The notes under the pieces are model-generated. The model was not told the origin of the DNA. It did not search any database and was given only the letters and a program-made list of their open reading frames with translations. The translations under genes and the position numbers were made by a program. DNA of 36,019 bases from Acidithiobacillus sp. GTDB lineage: Bacteria; Pseudomonadota; Gammaproteobacteria; Acidithiobacillales; Acidithiobacillaceae. Where the stretch lies: assembly GCA_028065135.1 (NCBI GenBank), contig JAPTWR010000108.1, forward strand, positions 1 to 36,019. The letters run 5' to 3'. Position 1 is the first letter of the stretch, and each line of letters begins with the position of its first letter. Shown one piece after another: positions 30,843-36,019 of the stretch.

Positions 30843-30873
30843 ACCATTACCGCTTGAGGCACCAAATACTCCC

Positions 30874-30916
30874 TTCGTGGGGCAGTATCCCCACGAAGCC
30901 GGACACGGCCCGTGGG
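30874..30916 (+). promoter_or_regulatory. Overlapping hairpins after the exported protein gene
   Basis: CTTCGTGGGG (30874-30883) pairs perfectly with CCCCACGAAG (30890-30899). CCCACG (30891-30896), in that 3-prime arm, can pair instead with CGTGGG (30911-30916). This again gives exclusive structures in the gap ahead of the 30969 gene. Confidence 0.5.
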
Positions 30917-30968
30917 TTCTCTTTCTCGGGGATGCCCGTCACGCCGCTTGTTCGGCAAGGAGATAGTC

Positions 30969-31130
30969 ATGAAACTTAAAAAATTGGCCGAGCGTGCCGC
31001 CTATGCTTCTATCGCCGGTCTTGCTAAAATGGCTCTGACGGGTTCCGCCGATCCAGTGTCCGTCGTCGCTACCGCCATCCTTGGCGTTATCGCCGTCGCG
31101 CTGGTTCTCATTGACCGGTATTCCGCATAA
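30969..31130 (+). CDS. Small membrane protein, one or two helices
   Basis: ATG 30969 follows AAGGAG. The 53-residue product has a basic start (MKLKKLAERAAYASIAGLAK) and a hydrophobic helix (VSVVATAILGVIAVALVLID). It is followed 15 bases later by another small membrane protein gene. Function unknown. Confidence 0.6.
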   Translation: MKLKKLAERAAYASIAGLAKMALTGSADPVSVVATAILGVIAVALVLIDRYSA

Positions 31131-31145
31131 AAAAGGGGGTCTATA

Positions 31146-31334
31146 ATGACCAGAATGGAGGATTTCGTATCCAAGGTCATTGGTAACGGCATGGTCATCG
31201 TTATGTTCATTGCCGTCTGCTTTGGGACGACCAGGCAGCTAGGATATGTGGCGGCAGGATCATCGGTCGCCATCATTGGCTGGGTGGCATACTTATTCCT
31301 GAAACACCCGGAATCATTTAAAAGACAAAAATAA
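31146..31334 (+). CDS. Small membrane protein with two helices
   Basis: ATG 31146 follows an AGGGGG-type site. The 62-residue product has two hydrophobic helices (VIGNGMVIVMFIAVCFG and AAGSSVAIIGWVAYLFL) and a basic C-terminus. No family is recognised. A canonical terminator follows 13 bases later, so it closes the 30969-31334 pair. Confidence 0.6.
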   Translation: MTRMEDFVSKVIGNGMVIVMFIAVCFGTTRQLGYVAAGSSVAIIGWVAYLFLKHPESFKRQK

Positions 31335-31347
31335 TGACTTGAATGCG

Positions 31348-31373
31348 AACCCGCTTCGGCGGGTTTTGTTTTT
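31348..31373 (+). terminator. Canonical terminator with UUCG loop
   Basis: AACCCGC (31348-31354) pairs with GCGGGTT (31359-31365) around TTCG, followed by TTGTTTTTT. This is among the clearest terminators in the window. Confidence 0.9.
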
Positions 31374-31416
31374 TCATACCGTCCACGCACCCACACCCAT
31401 CAATCCAGAAGAGAAC

Positions 31417-31446
31417 ACTTTCCAGACCGCTGGAAAGTCTTTTCTC
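31417..31446 (+). terminator. Second terminator-like hairpin in the gap before 31508
   Basis: ACTTTCCAG (31417-31425) pairs perfectly with CTGGAAAGT (31430-31438), followed by CTTTTCTC. AGAGAA and TTCTCT on the flanks can lengthen it. Its position between a terminator and a gene suggests control by read-through. Confidence 0.6.
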
Positions 31447-31507
31447 TGCGTCCGCAGACGTGATCAGGCCGTAATCCTGAAACACCCTATTTCTCAAGGA
31501 GCCCATC

Positions 31508-31906
31508 ATGATTTTAGCATTCATCATCATCGCCATGCTGATAGGCCTCGTGGCTATCGGCAATACCGAATACAAAGACGTCACGAAATGTGTTGCGTCA
31601 CTCGACATGTCCGCACCAGCGAACACCCATACCACAAACCCCACACCGCGCAACAGCGCGCGACCCAACCGGCGCTCTTCTCCGGCAAAATCCAGAGGGG
31701 TTCGTGGACAACGGACACACGCACAAAGTCCCGCGTCGTCCGACAGTAGTGGATTTGTCGAACTCCCGGAAGAGGCCTATGAGTACCAGGGCCTTGATCT
31801 TGGTGGCATGCCCATGTACGACAATTCCGTCTCCGACGACCGGTTTTTAAATGACCCTGACGACGGTATGTCCAAAGATTCAACCGGGTTCGACGAGGAT
31901 TACTGA
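31508..31906 (+). CDS. Membrane-anchored protein with disordered acidic tail
   Basis: ATG 31508 follows AAGGAG. The 132-residue product begins with one hydrophobic helix ([19 protein letters not shown]), followed by a basic, serine/proline-rich region (about 38-75) and an acidic tail ([15 protein letters not shown] and [11 protein letters not shown]). It is probably anchored by its N-terminus and otherwise disordered. No family is recognised. Confidence 0.6.
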   Translation: MILAFIIIAMLIGLVAIGNTEYKDVTKCVASLDMSAPANTHTTNPTPRNSARPNRRSSPAKSRGVRGQRTHAQSPASSDSSGFVELPEEAYEYQGLDLGGMPMYDNSVSDDRFLNDPDDGMSKDSTGFDEDY

Positions 31907-31907
31907 G

Positions 31908-32132
31908 ATGGAAAGCGCAGAAATACATTTGCTCTTCCTGCCGGCGAACCTTGCCTGGGTCTCCTTTTTTGGAGATACCCCTTCCAGCATCCGTGGCGAG
32001 AACTACTTCCCCACACTGGAAGCCGCACGTTCCGCTTTGCGTTGTGCGGGTCTCAAGGCCGTGCGGATATCCGCTTCTCAGTATCGAATTATCGCCGATC
32101 ACGAACAGGAGGTTTTCAATGTTACAGTTTGA
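31908..32132 (+). CDS. Unknown small protein upstream of nrdB
   Basis: ATG 31908 has GAGG nine bases upstream and directly follows the previous stop. The 74-residue product has a beta-strand, helix, beta-strand pattern ([18 protein letters not shown], then [18 protein letters not shown]). It overlaps the nrdB start by 14 bases, so it is coupled to nrdB. The family is not recognised. Confidence 0.65.
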   Translation: MESAEIHLLFLPANLAWVSFFGDTPSSIRGENYFPTLEAARSALRCAGLKAVRISASQYRIIADHEQEVFNVTV

Positions 32133-33195
32133 AGAAGATAGTAAGCCGGTGCCTGTAGCAGAAGTCGCTGCTGGCACAGGCAGGGTCCGGGTGGACGACA
32201 AGCGGATCATCAATGGTCGCGCTGACGTCAATCAACTCGTGCCATTCAAATACCAATGGGCGTGGGACAAATATCTCGCCGCCTGCGCCAACCACTGGAT
32301 GCCGCAGGAAGTGCAGATGGCTCGTGACATCGCGCTCTGGAAGGACCCAAAAGGACTGACCGAAGACGAGCGTCGCATCATCAAGCGCAATCTGGGGTTC
32401 TTCACCACCGCCGACAGTCTTGCGGCCAACAACATTGTGCTCGGCACCTACCGGCACATCACCGCGCCGGAATGCCGTCAGTATATGCTGCGTCAGGCAT
32501 TCGAGGAAGCGATCCATACCCATGCATACCAGTACATTGTCGAATCCATCGGCCTCGATGAGGGCGAGATATTCAACATGTACCATGAGGTACCATCGGT
32601 CCGTGACAAGGACGAGTTCCTGATGCCGTTCATCGACATCCTCGCCGACACCCTTTTCAAGACGGGAACGCTGGAAAAGGACCAGAAACTGTTGCGCTCA
32701 CTGATCGTGTTCGCAGCTATCATGGAGGGCACCTTCTTCTATGTCGGTTTCAGCCAGATTCTGGCGATGGGCCGACAGAACAAGATGGTTGGCGCAGCGG
32801 AACAGTATCAGTACATCCTGCGCGACGAGTCCATGCACTGTAATTTCGGCATCGATATGGCCAACCAGATCAAGATCGAGAATCCCGATCTCTGGACCAC
32901 CGCATTTCAGCAAGAAATTGTTGACCTGATACGGCGCGGTGTGGAGTTGGAGTGCGCTTATGCCGACGACACCATGCCACGCGGCGTGCTTGGCCTCAAC
33001 GCCCCCATCTTCAAGGATTATGTCAAGTACATCGGCAATCGGCGCCTGGTACAACTGGGCTTGCCACCGCAATATGCCGGTGTGCAGAACCCATTCCCAT
33101 GGATGAGTGAGATGATGGACTTGAAGAAGGAAAAAAACTTCTTTGAAACCCGCGTCACGGAATATCAGACCGGAGGGGCGCTGTCTTGGGAGTAA
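32119..33195 (+). CDS. nrdB: Class I ribonucleotide reductase, beta subunit
   Basis: The 358-residue product starts at ATG 32119 after CAGGAGG. It is the diiron beta subunit that makes the radical for the alpha subunit NrdA in aerobic ribonucleotide reduction. The dimetal ligands align with E. coli: D99 (TADSLAANN), E130 and H133 ([10 protein letters not shown]), E203 (IMEGTFFY), E237 and H240 (RDESMH). The radical tyrosine is Y137. Related proteins with phenylalanine there (class Ic) work without it; this one keeps Tyr and Asp, so it fits class Ia. The C-terminal GGALSWE is the alpha-binding tail. No nrdA is in the window; it may be further right. Overlap with the next gene suggests an operon. 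Confidence 0.95.
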   Translation: MLQFEEDSKPVPVAEVAAGTGRVRVDDKRIINGRADVNQLVPFKYQWAWDKYLAACANHWMPQEVQMARDIALWKDPKGLTEDERRIIKRNLGFFTTADSLAANNIVLGTYRHITAPECRQYMLRQAFEEAIHTHAYQYIVESIGLDEGEIFNMYHEVPSVRDKDEFLMPFIDILADTLFKTGTLEKDQKLLRSLIVFAAIMEGTFFYVGFSQILAMGRQNKMVGAAEQYQYILRDESMHCNFGIDMANQIKIENPDLWTTAFQQEIVDLIRRGVELECAYADDTMPRGVLGLNAPIFKDYVKYIGNRRLVQLGLPPQYAGVQNPFPWMSEMMDLKKEKNFFETRVTEYQTGGALSWE

Positions 33196-33659
33196 ATCAG
33201 GACAACACATCAGAAATGACCGATGACGAACTACTTGACGCACTTGGCGTCGGCAGTTATTCGTCCGGCGATTACAACGACATCACCGTGCTTCGTCATG
33301 TGCGTTCCAGCACTGAAAGGCGCGCGGCAGAGGCCATAGCCGACCACAAGCCATGCGCTGATTTTAAGCGCTTCCAAGCACTATTTGCGCAGGTCGAGTC
33401 GGACTTGAAATTACGCAGACGTGAAACCAGTCGCTTTGGACGGTATACCGCTATTAACGACGGTGACTATTTCATCCTCGGCGGTCAGATTGTCTATGTT
33501 GCAGCGGTAGGCACCACCATCAAGACGCAGGACGGCGTAGATGACGCTCGGCTGCGTGTCATTTACGCCAATGGCACCGAAAGCAATTTGTTGTTACACT
33601 CGTTACAGCGAGCCCTCTACAAGGATGACTGCGGACGGCGCATTTCCAGTCTGGCATAG
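33186..33659 (+). CDS. N-terminal domain typical of GIY-YIG-family proteins, catalytic part missing
   Basis: TTG 33186 lies seven bases after GGAGGGG and overlaps the nrdB end; ATG 33216 is the alternative without a site. The 157-residue product has a charged N-terminal half ([20 protein letters not shown]) and a beta domain ([50 protein letters not shown]). From memory, this domain precedes a C-terminal GIY-YIG nuclease domain in larger plasmid and phage proteins. Here the chain ends just after GRRIS, so the nuclease part is absent. It may be a truncated gene or a natural single-domain regulator. The family match needs a search. Confidence 0.6.
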   Translation: MGVNQDNTSEMTDDELLDALGVGSYSSGDYNDITVLRHVRSSTERRAAEAIADHKPCADFKRFQALFAQVESDLKLRRRETSRFGRYTAINDGDYFILGGQIVYVAAVGTTIKTQDGVDDARLRVIYANGTESNLLLHSLQRALYKDDCGRRISSLA

Positions 33660-33814
33660 ACCGTCTTGGTAGACCATGTCTACAAGGGACGTCATCAATT
33701 ACCCGGGATGAGGGCATAGGCTTTTCGTGCGGCATTGGTTAAATGGCCGAAGCGTGCCAAGCTTTATGAGTGAACCAATCTCTTCAGCCCGTAGAAATAT
33801 CAAGGAGAACTCGT

Positions 33815-34090
33815 ATGACACGAGAAATTGCAATTATTGTTAACGAAGATGGGGATATCCAAGGGGTCTCCGGTCTGGAGGCGTGTGATAAGGTTGTTAT
33901 TGTTAGCTATTGCGACAGCGACATCAACAACACGCATATTGATCGAGCAGAACGGGTTTGTTTTGACGATGATTCTACAGACATGTGTATCATGGACACC
34001 TCAAACCTGTTTGACACACCCAAATTTGAAGCTGCACGAATAGCGGCTTTTGGGTACTTGTCAGATATAGAAAGCGGACTGGTCGCGTAA
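33815..34090 (+). CDS. Small acidic protein, related in layout to the 26151 product
   Basis: ATG 33815 follows AAGGAG at seven bases. The 91-residue product is acidic (IAIIVNEDGDIQGVSGLEAC, then VVIVSYCDSD) and has the same strand, gap, strand pattern as the MEGG-type protein at 26151. The C-terminal part is helical. It is more A+T-rich than its neighbours. The gap 33660-33814 before it contains a hairpin (about 33664-33687) and no supported gene. Confidence 0.6.
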   Translation: MTREIAIIVNEDGDIQGVSGLEACDKVVIVSYCDSDINNTHIDRAERVCFDDDSTDMCIMDTSNLFDTPKFEAARIAAFGYLSDIESGLVA

Positions 34091-34417
34091 ATAAAGGACA
34101 ACAGAGGTTGTCGAATTCCCGGTCCGAAATAGGACCTCCTTAAAACCAGAGTAGCGCAGCTTGTGCGCATCAATAGCAGATCTGAACATTGCTCACACCT
34201 ATAGTTGCAGACAATACCAACGTAGAACTTTCTACGAAGGCGACAACAGCCATCGATTGTTTAGCCATGGCAATAAACGAAGGGCTGACCAATTAGCCGT
34301 TTTCCCCCGGGTGCCTTACACCAACATCCCCATGCGGGCATTCCCGCATGGGGATGTCGTCCCGCCGCATGAGGTTCTATCCACAATGCCGCACGGGACT
34401 GGCAAAGGAGAACCGCC
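34091..34417 (+). other. Hairpin-rich gap without a supported gene
   Basis: Within 327 bases lie GACAAC/GTTGTC (about 34098-34113), GGTCC/GGACC (about 34122-34137), GCGCA/TGCGC (about 34154-34168), CGTAGAA/TTTCTACG (about 34220-34236), and a perfect 15-bp stem ACATCCCCATGCGGG/CCCGCATGGGGATGT (34324-34338 and 34343-34357) with a four-base loop and no U tract. An open frame at 34161-34421 has no ribosome binding site and odd composition. Possible uses include an oriT, an operator cluster or a structured RNA; none is proved. Confidence 0.5.
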
Positions 34418-34603
34418 ATGAACTGGAAAGGAGCCGCAAAAGGTTTGGCGCGCGACCTGAACCGCGCCGCTCATGGCTCTGCCGTCTTTTTCCTGTCTGC
34501 GGCCTGGTTTGGCCACAACTGGGAGACGGTAGTCCTAGCCGCCGGCGCCTGGGTCGCTCTGCGCGGCTTGGGTTTCGTGCTGGAGGCTTGGGCCGGCCCC
34601 TGA
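34418..34603 (+). CDS. Small membrane protein
   Basis: ATG 34418 follows AAAGGAG. The 61-residue product has a basic start (MNWKGAAKGLARDLNRAAHG) and a hydrophobic region with one or two helices (SAVFFLSAAWFGHNW and TVVLAAGAWVALRGLGFVL). Family unknown. Confidence 0.6.
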   Translation: MNWKGAAKGLARDLNRAAHGSAVFFLSAAWFGHNWETVVLAAGAWVALRGLGFVLEAWAGP

Positions 34604-34625
34604 CTCGAACTGTTCGATTGAGATA

Positions 34626-34634
34626 TGCTATAAT
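34626..34634 (+). promoter_or_regulatory. Extended -10 promoter for the 34666 gene
   Basis: TG-C-TATAAT (34626-34634) is a perfect extended -10 box, 32 bases before ATG 34666. No clear -35 is seen, which is usual for extended -10 promoters. Confidence 0.55.
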
Positions 34635-34665
34635 TCAATCAATGTGGAGAGTCAGGGAGACCGCC

Positions 34666-34824
34666 ATGGATATGTTTACGGCAATGTTATGGGCATTTGC
34701 CATCCTCGTGGGCGGCGCCGCCATAATGACAGGTTTTGTCATTTTCATGGGGGAACGCCAGGAGCGAAAAGCGAAGCGCCAACACCCGCCTTGCGGCGGA
34801 AAGCAACACCACCACGTCGTTTAG
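34666..34824 (+). CDS. Small membrane protein with basic tail
   Basis: ATG 34666 is six bases after GGGAG. The 52-residue product has one hydrophobic helix (AMLWAFAILVGGAAIMTGFV) and a basic histidine-rich tail (RQERKAKRQHPPCGGKQHHH). With its own promoter upstream and a terminator downstream (34888-34923) it may be expressed alone. Function unknown. Confidence 0.55.
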   Translation: MDMFTAMLWAFAILVGGAAIMTGFVIFMGERQERKAKRQHPPCGGKQHHHVV

Positions 34825-34887
34825 GTAATTGACCGGGATCAGAACCACCACGGCTTTCGCCATGGGGAGTTCCCGTACCATCACGAC

Positions 34888-34923
34888 AAGCATCAGCAGC
34901 CATTTGGCGACTGATGCTTTTTT
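34888..34923 (+). terminator. Rho-independent terminator
   Basis: AAGCATCAG (34888-34896) pairs with CTGATGCTT (34911-34919), with a small GCC/GGC inner stem, followed by TTTT. It ends the transcript of the 34666 gene. Confidence 0.8.
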
Positions 34924-34969
34924 CTGCGCGTTTCCGTACAGCGCCCAGAAATAAGCATGCAGTTCATGA

Positions 34970-35048
34970 CATCCATACGGCAACATCCAATCTGTCCATC
35001 AAGCAAGAGATTCGCAATGAATCCGGTTGCTGGAGTCCCGTATGGATG
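34970..35048. repeat. 11-bp inverted repeat with 57-base spacer
   Basis: CATCCATACGG (34970-34980) is perfectly complementary to CCGTATGGATG (35038-35048). GCAAC and GTTGC inside it could extend the structure. It lies in the 524-base gap before nrdD and may be a leader structure or chance. Confidence 0.4.
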
Positions 35049-35140
35049 CCAAGTTCGCGGCCATGGATAGTAAATTTGGCATTCTGGCCGAATCGTCTCG
35101 TTCTTCGCTGTTTGCTTCAGTGGTCCATGGAGCCGCACAT
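34985..35140 (+). pseudogene. Possible degraded coiled-coil gene before nrdD
   Basis: In one frame the DNA reads SNLSIKQEIRNE, and in the frame one step over it continues LLESRMDAKFAAMDSKFGIL, a pattern like small coiled-coil plasmid proteins. Joining the two needs a frameshift near 35020. There is no clear start or ribosome binding site, and the frame is not sensible after about 35140. A degraded gene is suggested, but chance is possible. Confidence 0.25.
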
Positions 35141-35348
35141 CTGCTTCACTATGCAACATACCTCAACCGGGGACAAAAAACCATCAAGAATCAGCGATCT
35201 ACTTGCCGCTGGTGTTTTTTTCTGCGTGATTCATCCGCTCTCAGAAAAAAGCACAACATTTACTGGCATATAGCCCCGACCGCTCACGGTTATCGAGCCA
35301 TCATTACCCAGGCCACTTCAAGGCTTCGCGCCATAGAGGAGAAACTTT

Positions 35349-36019
35349 ATGCAAGTAATAAAACGTGACGGCACCAAGGTGCCGTTTGACGCTGCCAAAA
35401 TTGTATCAGCAATTGCCAAGGCGGCCACGGCTTCGGGAGAATCCGAAGCCGTAGCGTCTGCGGCTCATTTGGCGAATCGGATAACTAGTAAAATAACTGT
35501 GGATTCCAGTTGTCAGTTTCCTCAGATCGAGCAAATACAGGATCAGGTAGAATTGACGCTCATGGACGCCGGTTTTCATCGCACCGCCCGCGCCTACATC
35601 GCCTATCGTGAGCAGCATCAACGCTTGCGGAATGATCGGGCCGCGGTCGTGGACTCCATCAGTTCCGTGAACGAATACCTGGATCGTGACGATTGGCGAG
35701 TCAACGCTAATGCCAATCAGGGGTATTCCCTGGGCGGCCTGATTCTGAACGTGGCGGGCAAGGTCATAGCCAACTACTGGCTGAGCCATGCTTATCCCGC
35801 CGAAATCGGCATGGCGCACCGTAACGCCGATCTGCATATCCATGATCTGGACGTGCTAGCGGGGTATTGTGCGGGATGGTCCCTGCGTACCTTGCTGCAC
35901 GAAGGTTTCAATGGCGTGCCCGGGAAGGTAGAATCTGCGCCGCCGCGTCACCTATCCAGTGCCGTTGGGCAAATGGTAAACTTCTTGGGAACCCTGCAAA
36001 ACGAATGGGCTGGCGCACA
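35349..36019 (+). CDS. nrdD: Class III (anaerobic) ribonucleotide reductase, N-terminal part
   Basis: The frame starts at ATG 35349 after GAGGAG and is open to the right edge, so only 223 residues are seen. The first 95 or so residues form an ATP-cone (MQVIKRDGTKVPFDAAKIVS, then a helix pair ending YIAYREQHQRLR), the allosteric domain that senses ATP and dATP. The next part matches the NrdD catalytic barrel start (GYSLGGLILNVAGKVIANYW, HRNADLHIHDLDVLAGYCAG). NrdD is an oxygen-sensitive glycyl-radical enzyme that needs the activase NrdG, which would be downstream. The element thus carries both aerobic and anaerobic reductase genes. Confidence 0.93.
   Translation, partial: MQVIKRDGTKVPFDAAKIVSAIAKAATASGESEAVASAAHLANRITSKITVDSSCQFPQIEQIQDQVELTLMDAGFHRTARAYIAYREQHQRLRNDRAAVVDSISSVNEYLDRDDWRVNANANQGYSLGGLILNVAGKVIANYWLSHAYPAEIGMAHRNADLHIHDLDVLAGYCAGWSLRTLLHEGFNGVPGKVESAPPRHLSSAVGQMVNFLGTLQNEWAGA

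Noticed and set aside
30097..31446. CRISPR-like or tandem repeat array
   Set aside because: The recurring stems differ in sequence and spacing; no direct repeats with regular spacers exist.
34161..34421. 86-codon open frame in the hairpin-rich gap
   Set aside because: No ribosome binding site, unlikely composition, and it runs through the perfect 15-bp stem.
34825..35348. NrdR box upstream of nrdD
   Set aside because: CACTATGCAACATAC near 35149 is only a partial match and no second box at the usual spacing was found.
35027..35368. 113-codon open frame overlapping the nrdD start
   Set aside because: Only its first 35 codons look like protein; it lacks a proper start and is better explained as a remnant.

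Overview
The window (36,019 bases, mostly mid-50s percent G+C by eye) looks like accessory DNA from a proteobacterium: part of a large conjugative plasmid, an integrative element or a plasmid-like phage, not core chromosome. This rests on a Ti-type TraB-like membrane amidase, a MobI-like protein, a VirB1-like transglycosylase, element-encoded replication and repair proteins, two ribonucleotide reductase genes of different classes, and a long run of small unrecognised genes with strong ribosome binding sites. An acidophile such as Acidithiobacillus is possible, but nothing here proves the host. No rRNA, tRNA, CRISPR array or intact insertion sequence was seen.

Layout. Positions 1-1143 (minus strand) hold a membrane protein running off the left edge, a VapC PIN toxin and its AbrB-fold antitoxin. 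After a gap of about 450 bases comes an A+T-rich gene (1604-2401) coding for a zinc ribbon plus a possible ADP-ribosyltransferase fold. From 2590 to 7467 (plus strand) is a tight group: a helical protein, a UvrD/Rep-type helicase, the TraB-like protein and a MobI-like protein. Two minus-strand genes (7545-9137) diverge from ssb. From 9546 to 17965 lies a DNA-metabolism block: SSB, a Gp3-like (recombination directionality factor-like) protein, an SbcD/Mre11-like nuclease, a divergent DnaN-type sliding clamp, and an SbcC/Rad50-like ATPase. The clamp sits between the two nuclease-complex genes, which recalls the neighbouring genes 45, 46 and 47 of phage T4.

From 18130 to 34824 is an array of about thirty mostly small genes, many joined by ATGA overlaps. 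Recognisable among them are the transglycosylase, a GHKL (Hsp90/MutL-like) ATPase, a PsiE-like membrane protein, an endonuclease IV-like TIM barrel, a glycine-zipper lipoprotein, class I NrdB, and a protein resembling the N-terminal part of GIY-YIG proteins. The right edge cuts the class III reductase gene nrdD.

Unusual structure. A 171-bp noncoding segment occurs twice, 20 kb apart, with 102 bp identical; it lies upstream of ssb and upstream of the lipoprotein gene. Many gaps between genes carry hairpins, and in three or more places a terminator-like hairpin shares its 3-prime arm with a second, competing hairpin. One gene (28346-28962) is split by a minus-one frameshift at a run of six T. 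The SSB has 19 residues after its normally terminal DDDIPF tip. Functions given for the TraB-like, MobI-like, clamp-like and ART-like proteins come from motifs read by eye, without any database search.
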